Shown here: positions 1 through 7,006 of the stretch, one piece after another
How positions within the stretch are numbered: the stretch's first letter is position 1
How the letters are laid out: each line of letters starts with the position of its first letter
From: Verrucomicrobiota bacterium
GTDB taxonomy: Bacteria; Verrucomicrobiota; Verrucomicrobiia; Methylacidiphilales; Verrucolacustridaceae
Assembly: GCA_010024525.1 (NCBI GenBank)
Contig: RGGS01000024.1
Span: 1 to 11,190 of the forward strand
Length of the DNA: 11,190 nucleotides
Direction: 5' to 3'
Program-made: the position numbers and the translations under genes
Notes under the pieces: model-generated
Databases searched by the model: none
Seen by the model: the letters and a program-made list of their open reading frames with translations, nothing else
Told to the model about the DNA's origin: nothing

Positions 1-299
1 TAGTCCGCATCCAAAATTCGGCTCCGAGATGCTGCCGTGTTGGTTGACACATTGGTCAAATTGTCCGCCGCATAGTTCAATCGGTTGACGAGCGCACCCA
101 GAGTTCCACGGTAAGCGTTGACCTGCGATAGTGCATCGTCGATATCAGAAATCGCAGCAGAAGCTAAATCCGCTGTGGATACGCCACCCGTACTAATGGC
201 AACGACCCCAGCCATAGAGGCCGCAATATTCTGCGTCGTAAGTGATACGGTATCCCCACTGTCCGCACCTACCTGAAAGTCATAAGACACGGAAGAACC
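1..299 (-). other. Flagellin C-terminal segment within the chimera
   Basis: This stretch encodes residues from about G68 onward. It matches the region before and within the flagellin C-terminal D1/D0 helices: a DFQVGAD strand, an STADLASAA linker, and the helix ending SRSRILDAD. In family members this helix normally continues for roughly 30-40 residues to the protein end, which would lie outside the window. A hand count gives about 53% GC for 1-300 and about 51% for 301-480, so base composition does not mark the boundary. Flagellin is the secreted filament subunit. The segment has no start codon or ribosome binding site of its own at the junction. Confidence 0.85.
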
Positions 300-500
300 C
301 ACCACCTGCATTCCATTCTCATTTCCCAGCCTGAGATCCGTCAAAACGGCATCCACCGACTCACTTTCCAATAGAGCTCTCACCCCTTTGACATCTGCAG
401 TTGTAAAAACCTCGAAGGAATCTTCCAGCACCCTCCGAAGAGCGTCCCGGGTGTTTTTTTCATCGTCCACCACCAGAAGACTGGGTTTTTTTTCAGACAT
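1..500 (-). CDS. Chimeric ORF: truncated response-regulator receiver joined in frame to flagellin C-terminus (partial)
   Basis: Reading down the minus strand from the ATG at 500 gives 166 complete codons with no stop, running off the window at base 1. Residues 1-67 are the first half of a CheY-like receiver: LLVVDDE with acidic pair D12/D13, and phospho-acceptor D55 in VLTDLRLG. The second half of the receiver (the conserved Thr and Lys strands) is missing, as is any output domain. From about residue 68 the protein becomes flagellin: FQVGADSGDTVSL, then the C-terminal helix pattern ALSQVNAYRGTLGALVNRL and NVSTNTAASRSRILDAD. The start is supported by its ATGTCTGA overlap with the kinase stop, which implies translational coupling. 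The kinase partner suggests that the intact regulator was NtrC-like, which is inference. Neither half looks functional: the receiver is cut and the flagellin lacks its N-terminal D0/D1 part. Both identifications are strong; whether the join exists in the genome is uncertain. Confidence 0.85.
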   Translation of the reverse strand, partial: MSEKKPSLLVVDDEKNTRDALRRVLEDSFEVFTTADVKGVRALLESESVDAVLTDLRLGNENGMQVVGSSVSYDFQVGADSGDTVSLTTQNIAASMAGVVAISTGGVSTADLASAAISDIDDALSQVNAYRGTLGALVNRLNYAADNLTNVSTNTAASRSRILDAD

Positions 501-1668
501 CGGATACCGCCTCTGGGATGGATGACCTTTCCTCCAGGAGGTGAACGCGCTTGTCCAAAAGGGGAATCCGCATCCGAACCATCGCCCCTTTTCCAGGCAG
601 GCTTTCCAACTGCAGGTCCCCTCCATGCTCCCGCATGATTCTTTGCACGATCATCAAGCCCAAGCCGGTTCCCTCATGGCGGGTGGTGAAGAAGGGCTGC
701 CCAAGATGGGGCAGATCTTTTGGGTCGATCCCCGGACCGTTGTCCCGGAATTCCCACACCAGATACGGCTCCTCCCGCCGAATCACCACCCGGATGAATC
801 CACTCTCGCCGACAAATTGCATGGCATTTCTCAGCACGTTATAGATCGCCTGTTTCATCTGACCACGATCCATAGGGACTTTACCCAAGTCTTTGGCCAG
901 CTCTGTTTCCAGGACAATCTTCCGGTCCCGAAGCTCCCCAAGAAGAGGCCTTAACGCTTCCTCCAAGACCTCCCCGGGATCCTCGGGAAATTGACGCAGG
1001 GGTTGAGGGCGGATGGCCCTAAGAAATTGAGTAATCAGTCCGTCCAGCCGACCGATTTCCTGTTGGCATATCTCGATAGATTCACGGATTTTTTGGGCGG
1101 AATCCTTCCCGATGCCCCGCAGATCACGCTCCATCACCTGCATCTGGAGATGCAAACTGTTGAGTGGGTTTCCGATTTCATGCGCTACCCCGGCAGCCAG
1201 CAGGGTGAGCGCCTCTGCCCTTCCAACCTCAACCGCTTCTTCCGTTTTTTCTCTCTCCACGGTGACATCATGAAAAATAGCGACATGCAAGGGTTCGTCC
1301 CGTTTTTTATCCAGGGGCACAAGGTAGTAGTTCAATACCCTTTTTTCCGGGTAACTAACCCCAATCGTGCCTGAAGAAACACGGTTTTCCTGAAGAAGTC
1401 GCCTCCAGTCAACGCCCTTGAGGCTTCGGGTCAGACTCCATCCGCCCGCCCCGACATCTTCCGGCAGACTTAAAAGCCGGCTGGCCGAGCGATTCCAGTA
1501 GGTCAACCTCCCCTCTGAATCCACCACCGCAACCCCTTCCTGAAGGGTGTTGAAGATGCTCTCCAAAAAACCACGATCTTCTGCCAAACGAGCCAAATGG
1601 GCCTGCATCTCCCCGGGATTCAACCGCCCGGCACGTTCCAATAGCTTTTCAACAAACGAGGTCTTCAT
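493..1668 (-). CDS. Soluble PAS-domain sensor histidine kinase (NtrB-like)
   Basis: A 391-residue cytoplasmic histidine kinase that autophosphorylates and passes phosphate to a partner regulator. A PAS domain at about 34-140 (GVAVVDSEGRLTYWN) probably senses the signal. The HisKA helix carries the phospho-acceptor H163 in GVAHEIGNPLNS. The HATPase domain shows an N box (QAIYNVLRNAMQ, 273-284), G1 box DNGPGI (309-314), FFTT (326-329) and G2 box GTGLGL (333-338). There are no membrane segments or signal peptide, so it reads an internal cue, as NtrB-type kinases do. The ATG at 1668 follows AAAGGGG at good spacing and lies 20 bases after the corA-like stop, so the two may be co-transcribed. The stop overlaps the response-regulator start by 8 bases, the normal layout of a two-component pair. 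The sensed signal is unknown. Confidence 0.92.
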   Translation of the reverse strand: MKTSFVEKLLERAGRLNPGEMQAHLARLAEDRGFLESIFNTLQEGVAVVDSEGRLTYWNRSASRLLSLPEDVGAGGWSLTRSLKGVDWRRLLQENRVSSGTIGVSYPEKRVLNYYLVPLDKKRDEPLHVAIFHDVTVEREKTEEAVEVGRAEALTLLAAGVAHEIGNPLNSLHLQMQVMERDLRGIGKDSAQKIRESIEICQQEIGRLDGLITQFLRAIRPQPLRQFPEDPGEVLEEALRPLLGELRDRKIVLETELAKDLGKVPMDRGQMKQAIYNVLRNAMQFVGESGFIRVVIRREEPYLVWEFRDNGPGIDPKDLPHLGQPFFTTRHEGTGLGLMIVQRIMREHGGDLQLESLPGKGAMVRMRIPLLDKRVHLLEERSSIPEAVSDV

Positions 1669-1688
1669 GGCCCCTTTTGATTAAAACC

Positions 1689-2660
1689 TCAAAACCACCG
1701 TTTGAATTTCATCCAAAGCCCCATCCCGATCATCAAGGAAAGAGTAAGGGCCATGAGACCGAGGTAGGCATGCGGGTGTTCCAGTTCAGGCATATGCCGA
1801 AAATTCATCCCGTACCATGACCCGACCACCACCGGCGGGATCGTAATGGCGGTCAAAGCCGTCAAAACCTTGATGCCTTCGTTCGCCTCATGGGCCGAAC
1901 GATTGGTGTAGACATCAAACGCCACCATCATTCGATCGTTACAACCCTGCAATCGTTCATCGATCTGGGTCATGGCATCTTGCACGTCACGAAAATAGGG
2001 CAAGGTCATGGCACGGATCAGCTTGGACTCGCCACGGGTCAATCTTGCCATCACCTCCCTTTGGGGTCGCAGGGCCTGGCGTAGGCTCGATAGCCGGCGC
2101 CTTGCCCGCAAAATCCGCTTGGAGAGATCCTCTTTCCCCACCCCGGAAAGTGCTTTTTCTTCCACATCTTCCATGTCTTCGGTCAATCCCTCCACCACCG
2201 GAAGATAGGAGTCGGCCAACTGATCCAGGATCTGGTGAGCCAAACGGTCAGCGGCCCGAACCGGTTGCCCGGTTCCCTTCATGAGCCGCTCCTTGATCAG
2301 CGAGACTCCGGGAATGGGCTCACGGTGGAAGGTCACCAAGAACTCTTTTCCCAGGAAAAGGTTCAACTCGGCAATTTTGAGGGTTTTTTCCGCGGTGATC
2401 GCCACACTGTGCATGATCATGAACAAGTAATCCTCGTAATCCTCAATCTTGGGCAACTCACTCAAGGTCACGCAGTCTTCAATCGCCAAAGGGTGAAACT
2501 CAAAGAGTAATTCCAACACCTCTTTGGTTTCCTCGGGGGTCGGGGCCGTCAGGTCGATCCATAGGATTAAACCCTTGTCCGCCCGCGCCAAACGCAAAGC
2601 CTCCCGTTCCAGGTTGTGTCCCACCTGACGACCCTCATTAAAGACAAAGGATTCGATCAC
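1689..2660 (-). CDS. corA: CorA-family magnesium/divalent metal ion channel
   Basis: A 323-residue inner-membrane channel for Mg2+ or related divalent ions (Co2+, Ni2+ and Zn2+ are possible). A long acidic and helical cytoplasmic domain is followed by two C-terminal membrane helices, about 262-282 and 301-318. The signature YGMNF (GMN at 284-286) lies at the end of the first helix, followed by the MPEL loop; the tail KFKRWF is basic and cytoplasmic. The reading frame stays open up to 2906, but that would overlap gpmI on the other strand and add about 80 residues unlike the family. The GTG at 2660 gives VIESFVFNEGRQV, a typical CorA beginning, and has GGAGAAAGGGG upstream. A two-component system lies directly downstream, and coupling to it is only suggested by the 20-base gap. 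Metal specificity cannot be read from sequence alone. Confidence 0.9.
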   Translation of the reverse strand: MIESFVFNEGRQVGHNLEREALRLARADKGLILWIDLTAPTPEETKEVLELLFEFHPLAIEDCVTLSELPKIEDYEDYLFMIMHSVAITAEKTLKIAELNLFLGKEFLVTFHREPIPGVSLIKERLMKGTGQPVRAADRLAHQILDQLADSYLPVVEGLTEDMEDVEEKALSGVGKEDLSKRILRARRRLSSLRQALRPQREVMARLTRGESKLIRAMTLPYFRDVQDAMTQIDERLQGCNDRMMVAFDVYTNRSAHEANEGIKVLTALTAITIPPVVVGSWYGMNFRHMPELEHPHAYLGLMALTLSLMIGMGLWMKFKRWF

Positions 2661-2671
2661 CCTGCGATTAT

Positions 2672-2682
2672 CCCCTTTCTCC
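2672..2682 (-). promoter_or_regulatory. Ribosome binding site deciding the corA-like GTG start
   Basis: On the minus strand this reads GGAGAAAGGGG and ends 11 bases before the GTG at 2660. The spacing is slightly long but usable. It supports the 323-residue start over the much longer open frame that would run into gpmI. Confidence 0.5.
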
Positions 2683-2753
2683 TCATCCTCGTCCAAAGTT
2701 TTCAGCAGATTTTCGCTCCTCGATTTGGAGAGGATTTCAGGTAGATTTCCAGG

Positions 2754-4301
2754 ATGAAGAACCCTGTGCTCCTGGTGATCCGTGACGGCTGGGGAATCAA
2801 TCCGGCCGGGAAAGACGGAGCAGAACGACAGGGGGACGCCACCCTTCTTGCCCGTACACCGGTTCACGACCGGCTCTACCGGGAATATCCGGGCTCCCGC
2901 CTGCAAGCCAGCGGGTTGGTGGTCGGATTACCGGAGGGACAAATGGGGAATTCCGAGGTCGGCCATCTGAACCTGGGTGCCGGCCGCATCGTGTATCAGG
3001 AATTGACCCGGATCAACCTCGCCATCTCGGAAGGGAGATTGGCCAAGGACCCTGTTCTGCAAGATGCCTTTCGCTCGATCAGATCCCACCGCCTCCACTT
3101 GATCGGTTTGGTTTCGGATGGGGGCGTACATTCCCACATCGACCATCTTCTTTCTCTTATGGAGATTGCCTCCCAATCGGGCATTCGGGAGATCTACATC
3201 CATGCCATCACGGATGGGCGCGACTGCTCCCCGACGTCCGGAAGAGAGTTTGTCAGGACCATAGAACAGAAAGCCGCCACCCTCCCGGGATGTAGGCTCG
3301 TGACAATCGTAGGTCGCTACTACGCGATGGATCGGGATAAACGTTGGGAAAGAGTGAAGCTGGCCCGCGACCTTATGGTCGATGGCATCGGCGACTCATC
3401 TCCCAGTGGAGCCGAGGCCCTGGCCCAATCCTATGCCCGGGGAGTTACGGATGAATTCATCAAGCCTATCCGGATCCAGGGAACCAGCGGGCCCTTAATC
3501 CAGGAGGGAGACACCCTCTTTTTCTTTAATTTCCGAGCCGATCGCATGCGACAAATTGTGCGTGCTTTGGCGGATCCGTCGTTTGATTCTTTCACTTCAA
3601 CTCGGGCTCCCAAGATCAAAATCATTACCCTGACTCCCTACGAGGGGGATTTCGTCCGTTTGGGAATTCGGCATCTGTTTTCCCCGTTGGAGATGAAGGA
3701 ACTTCTTGGGGAGGTCGTCGCCGCTCACGGTCTTTCGCAGGTGCGCATGGCGGAAACCGAGAAATACCCACACGTCACCTACTTCTTTAACGGAGGCAAA
3801 GAAACCCCGAATCCCAAGGAAGAACGGGTGCTGGTTCCTTCCCCCAAGGTCGCCACCTACGATCTCCAGCCGGAAATGAGCGCCGTTTCCCTGACCAACC
3901 TGGTGGTGGAGCGGATCCAAAAACGCCTCGATGACCTCATCATCCTCAATTTCGCCAATCCGGATATGGTCGGCCACACCGGTGTGCTGGCAGCCGGTAT
4001 CAAGGCGGTGGAGACAATCGATGCCTGCGTGGGACGGGTCTTGGAGGCTTTGGCCAAGGTGCAGGGGAAAGCCTTGGTGACGGCCGACCATGGTAACTGT
4101 GAACAGATGAAAGAGCCGGATGGCTCACCTCATACGGCCCACACCACGAACCTCGTCCATTGTCTCTATGTCGCTCCAGATTCCAAAGAACGTCAGATGG
4201 CCGATGGAATTCTGGCCGACGTCGCACCCACCCTGCTGGAGATGTTGGGCCTCCCAAAACCGGCTGCCATGACCGGCACTTCCTTGCTTCGTCGGCTTTG
4301 A
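2754..4301 (+). CDS. gpmI: 2,3-bisphosphoglycerate-independent phosphoglycerate mutase
   Basis: A 515-residue cytosolic enzyme that interconverts 3- and 2-phosphoglycerate in glycolysis and gluconeogenesis, using two metal ions and a phosphoserine intermediate. Length fits the family. Visible motifs are the first metal aspartate in RDGWG (D11), the phosphorylated serine in GNSEVGH (S67) followed by HLNLGAGR, HSH (126-128), DGRD (154-157), GRYYAMDRDKRWER, FNFRADRMRQ (258-267), ETEKYPHVTYFFNGG (334-348), DMVGHTG (404-410) and ADHGN (444-448), with later histidines at 460 and 463. All key residues appear intact. The ATG at 2754 gives the expected N-terminus, although only a weak AGG precedes it. 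It heads a plus-strand run with the HAD phosphatase 13 bases downstream. The 93 bases up to the corA-like start are a divergent promoter region in which no clear -35/-10 pair was found. Confidence 0.97.
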   Translation: MKNPVLLVIRDGWGINPAGKDGAERQGDATLLARTPVHDRLYREYPGSRLQASGLVVGLPEGQMGNSEVGHLNLGAGRIVYQELTRINLAISEGRLAKDPVLQDAFRSIRSHRLHLIGLVSDGGVHSHIDHLLSLMEIASQSGIREIYIHAITDGRDCSPTSGREFVRTIEQKAATLPGCRLVTIVGRYYAMDRDKRWERVKLARDLMVDGIGDSSPSGAEALAQSYARGVTDEFIKPIRIQGTSGPLIQEGDTLFFFNFRADRMRQIVRALADPSFDSFTSTRAPKIKIITLTPYEGDFVRLGIRHLFSPLEMKELLGEVVAAHGLSQVRMAETEKYPHVTYFFNGGKETPNPKEERVLVPSPKVATYDLQPEMSAVSLTNLVVERIQKRLDDLIILNFANPDMVGHTGVLAAGIKAVETIDACVGRVLEALAKVQGKALVTADHGNCEQMKEPDGSPHTAHTTNLVHCLYVAPDSKERQMADGILADVAPTLLEMLGLPKPAAMTGTSLLRRL

Positions 4302-4314
4302 CCGTTGTCCTCCG

Positions 4315-5058
4315 GTGGATTTTCCAAAGCAAAGGTTGAGCGGTTGGGCAGTATTTGATCTCGATGGAACTCTGGCCGACTCTTTGGCGGATATTTCCCG
4401 GGCGCTTGGTCGTGTTCTAAAGAATCATGGACGTTCACCTGTCTCCTTGGCGGAGACCAGAGACCTGATTGGCAAAGGTCCACGAACCCTGATCGAAAGG
4501 GCCTGGATCGCCACGGGCGATCCCGCCGATCACGATTTGGCAGAAAGTCTCACCTTGGAATATCTCCGGGAATATCGGTCCAACCCCAAAGGCGGAACCC
4601 TGCCCTTTCCGGGCGTTCAGGAAGGGCTTCGCCGATTGGCCTGTTTGGGTTGGCAAATGGGTGTTTGCACCAACAAGGATGGCCGGACCGCGCGGGCCTT
4701 GGTGGAGGAATTGGGTTGGAGCAACTGGATCAAAGTTGTGGTCAGCGGAGAGGAAACAGTCCGCAAACCCGATCCCCTCCCCCTTCACTTGGCTCTTCGA
4801 CGATTGCGTGCACCCGCTGGAAGACATCTCTTTGTCGGGGATAGTGAAATAGACCTGCGAACCGCCCGCAATGCCTGTATCGAGGGCGTGTTTCTTGGCC
4901 ACGGGTACGGAAGTTTCGGAAACATGAGTCGGGATGGAATGCACTTCATGGAAACGGCGACGGAGATGTTTTCATGGATGGCCCGATCCGGTCCCGGGCC
5001 AAAACGCATCTCACCCACCACGATTTGCACATTCGCCAAAATGCCTTGGGTTTTCTAA
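4315..5058 (+). CDS. gph: HAD-superfamily phosphatase, phosphoglycolate phosphatase-like
   Basis: A 247-residue cytosolic HAD hydrolase. Motif I is FDLDGTLADS with nucleophile D15 and acid/base D17. A helical cap follows (IGKGPRTLIERA). Motif II is VCTNKDG (T119), motif III is K151 in RKPDPLPL, and motif IV is FVGDSEIDLRTA (D176, D180). The LIGKGP cap and TARNA motif are typical of phosphoglycolate phosphatases, which remove 2-phosphoglycolate, but HAD substrate assignment by sequence is unreliable; another small phosphate ester is possible. The start is a GTG with no good Shine-Dalgarno, 13 bases after gpmI, so translation may be coupled to gpmI. About 23 residues after position 224 extend beyond the usual family end and look unstructured (proline and threonine rich). 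Confidence 0.85.
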   Translation: MDFPKQRLSGWAVFDLDGTLADSLADISRALGRVLKNHGRSPVSLAETRDLIGKGPRTLIERAWIATGDPADHDLAESLTLEYLREYRSNPKGGTLPFPGVQEGLRRLACLGWQMGVCTNKDGRTARALVEELGWSNWIKVVVSGEETVRKPDPLPLHLALRRLRAPAGRHLFVGDSEIDLRTARNACIEGVFLGHGYGSFGNMSRDGMHFMETATEMFSWMARSGPGPKRISPTTICTFAKMPWVF

Positions 5059-5073
5059 TTTTGCTTTTGGGAT

Positions 5074-5523
5074 ATGAAAAAGATACCTCACAAGAAGAAT
5101 TCTTCCTCCTCCGTGCTGGCCATGACGGCCAATGAAATCCGCATCGAACAGGCGGAACGGAGACTGTACGCCATCTTGGATCGTCAGACACGCCTGATCG
5201 AGGGATTGATGAAAGCCGTCAGACCAGACGATCTGGAGGAAGACCTGCAAAAGAATCTTAAAGAGACCAACGGAATGTTGGACGATTGCTTTTGGCAGTT
5301 CGTGGGCCCATTGGAGCCCGGAGACCGGGTCGTTTCCGCGTATGACGAAACCATGCGCGAGGGCACCATCGTGCAGATTCAGAAGGAATCGTCCCACAAG
5401 GACTACGGATCGGCTCTGGTGGAGTTTCCGGGAGATCCGGCAAAAACGATGGACGTGTGCGAACTGGTGAAGGTCCGGGGTCAGGTTCTCCCTGGCGACA
5501 CCGTGGTGCCGGGTCCAAATTAG
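5074..5523 (+). CDS. Unrecognised 149-residue protein: helical N-half, SH3-like beta C-half
   Basis: No family is recognised. The frame lies 15 bases after the HAD gene in the same direction, with GGGA just before the ATG, and ends 13 bases before a convergent gene. Residues 1-16 are basic and serine rich. Residues 18-75 are charged and helix-forming, probably a coiled coil (NEIRIEQAERRLYAILDRQ). Residues 78-149 are beta-rich: LEPGDRVV at 80-87, REGTIVQI, SALVEFPGD, and a second VLPGDTVV at 138-145. This resembles small SH3/KOW-like barrels that bind RNA, DNA or protein, but that is a visual impression. No signal peptide or membrane segment is seen, and two cysteines (72, 129) are not in a metal motif. 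Codon pattern and position support a real gene; a later ATG at residue 17 is a possible alternative start. Confidence 0.7.
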   Translation: MKKIPHKKNSSSSVLAMTANEIRIEQAERRLYAILDRQTRLIEGLMKAVRPDDLEEDLQKNLKETNGMLDDCFWQFVGPLEPGDRVVSAYDETMREGTIVQIQKESSHKDYGSALVEFPGDPAKTMDVCELVKVRGQVLPGDTVVPGPN

Positions 5524-5536
5524 GAAACGTAATGCG

Positions 5537-7006
5537 CTATAACTTTCGCAGGGCAGGTATTCCGTAGGATTTTCCCAGTTGATCACCGCTGGATTTCACC
5601 TCCGAGGCGTCCAGCACGAGTTTTCCGGGATCATCCATGAATTCAAATACGAGATCTCCAGCGGAGACCGCATCCGCAATCGAAGCCAGATCCTCAAGAC
5701 TGCCCACCGCTTGTCCATTGCACCTCGTCAACACCAGACCCGATAAGTGCTGGTAACCGGCGGTCATGGACGAAGGTAAAACTTGGCTGAGAAAAACGAT
5801 TTTCTTTTTCGGATCCAGTTTCATTTCCTGTTGGAAACTAAAGAGCTGAACCAGACGCTGCGGAGCCCGTTCCGACCACTTGTCCCCCCACTCCTGAAGA
5901 TACGTGCCCGTTAGCTCCTGAAACACCAACCCGCCCAAAATAAGATATCTCGGCGCGACATCAAATTGCAGGGTGGGAACGGCCACTTCATCGCGGGCTC
6001 TGCGATCATAAACCCCGGTCAATTCCATCTCGTTGCCATTCCTGGAGATTTTAAACTTGGCACTCGACCCGACATGGGGTCGTGTTCGGACAAGATTTCC
6101 AATGGAGGTGGGACCATACAAGGAGTCGCGGTAGTTTCCGTCCTCGTCGAGTTTGAAACCATCCACCGATAGCAACACATCGCCCTCTTTCAGTCCGGCC
6201 CGGCCTGCGGTCCCGATCGGGTTGACCCTGGTCAGCAGAATTCCGCCTGTGAGGGGTGCCTTGACTTCCTCCCTTAAGTTTGGGTCACGTAAAGTTGACC
6301 AGCTCACACCCAAAGTGGGAAATCCTGCATACTTTCCATCCGCGGAGTCTTTTAGAAAGTGCTCAATCATCGGCACCGGGATGGCAGTTCCCTCTTGGGA
6401 ATCACGGTCATAGGCCATCATCATGCCGGACAGCATCCCGTTTCTCATCAACGGGAGGGTGTAGCTGTCATCCCGTTTCGGCAGGGAAACCCGGACCCCG
6501 TAGACCAAAAATCCAGCCTCATCGGAGGGGTAACGCCCCACTCCCGCAGACAGAATTTCCGCCTGATTCCGAAGCATCTCCCCGTTCCGTTCCAATTGCC
6601 AGACCTCGGCGGTATCGCCCGCCTTCAGATGAGGGCCAAGACCGACACCGGCAAAGCCTTTTAGAAACTCAGGGTCAGTCGGCTTCAGCAAGGCCAGATT
6701 GGCCTCATAATCGATGGCTTCTAGTTCAGCGGAGCACTTTTCTGCCGACCCGGGTTTTTCCAACCCCACCTCCGTTCGGTTGGCCACTAGAGAGGCGGTG
6801 ACCAGAACCCTGCCTTCGGGCAGAACCACCCCCGTTCCACTCAGCCCAAAGGGGGATTTTTTTTGCCAAGGCCGAAACTGGTCAAACGGCTGGATCGAGG
6901 TCCTGACACGCACGAGGGAACCCCGCAAATCGGTGGATGTCGCCGCCTGCGCTCCTAGCCCGACTCCCAACGACAACCACAAAAGAAGTCGCAAAAACGC
7001 GGTCAT
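5537..7006 (-). CDS. Secreted Deg/HtrA-like pseudoprotease with two PDZ domains
   Basis: A 489-residue protein with a Sec signal peptide (hydrophobic 4-19, likely cleavage near AQA-A at 19-22), so probably periplasmic. It has the same layout as the upstream gene: degenerate trypsin-like domain (about 28-220), PDZ1 (about 230-335, RAGLKEGDVLLSVDG), and a C-terminal Deg2/Deg9-type second PDZ beginning YLILGGLVFQELT (354-366) and ending in the typical YGIP. The catalytic His position of LTNAHV reads LVTASLV (S72), the Asp position is N103 in EANLALL, and GNSGGP is replaced by DDSYTLP around 179-185. One serine may survive, but the triad and oxyanion glycines are lost. It is therefore unlikely to be an active protease. 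It more likely serves as a regulatory, scaffold or substrate-binding partner of the active paralogue, with which it overlaps by 4 bases (ATGA). Confidence 0.85.
   Translation of the reverse strand: MTAFLRLLLWLSLGVGLGAQAATSTDLRGSLVRVRTSIQPFDQFRPWQKKSPFGLSGTGVVLPEGRVLVTASLVANRTEVGLEKPGSAEKCSAELEAIDYEANLALLKPTDPEFLKGFAGVGLGPHLKAGDTAEVWQLERNGEMLRNQAEILSAGVGRYPSDEAGFLVYGVRVSLPKRDDSYTLPLMRNGMLSGMMMAYDRDSQEGTAIPVPMIEHFLKDSADGKYAGFPTLGVSWSTLRDPNLREEVKAPLTGGILLTRVNPIGTAGRAGLKEGDVLLSVDGFKLDEDGNYRDSLYGPTSIGNLVRTRPHVGSSAKFKISRNGNEMELTGVYDRRARDEVAVPTLQFDVAPRYLILGGLVFQELTGTYLQEWGDKWSERAPQRLVQLFSFQQEMKLDPKKKIVFLSQVLPSSMTAGYQHLSGLVLTRCNGQAVGSLEDLASIADAVSAGDLVFEFMDDPGKLVLDASEVKSSGDQLGKSYGIPALRKL

Noticed and set aside
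541..1374. Long plus-strand open frames opposite the histidine kinase
   Set aside because: They mirror a clear kinase gene on the other strand and show no domain or family resemblance.
2661..2753. Divergent sigma-70 promoters between corA and gpmI
   Set aside because: A promoter must exist nearby, but no convincing -35/-10 pair was visible on either strand.
2661..2906. Upstream extension of the corA-like frame to an ATG at 2906
   Set aside because: It overlaps the start of gpmI on the other strand, and the added residues do not resemble CorA; the GTG at 2660 has a ribosome binding site and a typical N-terminus.
3597..4332. Minus-strand open frames opposite gpmI
   Set aside because: Antisense shadows of a strongly conserved enzyme; composition is rich in His, Arg and Pro without motifs.
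5524..5536. Terminator between the 149-residue gene and the pseudoprotease
   Set aside because: Only 13 bases separate the convergent stops, and no hairpin with a T-run is present.
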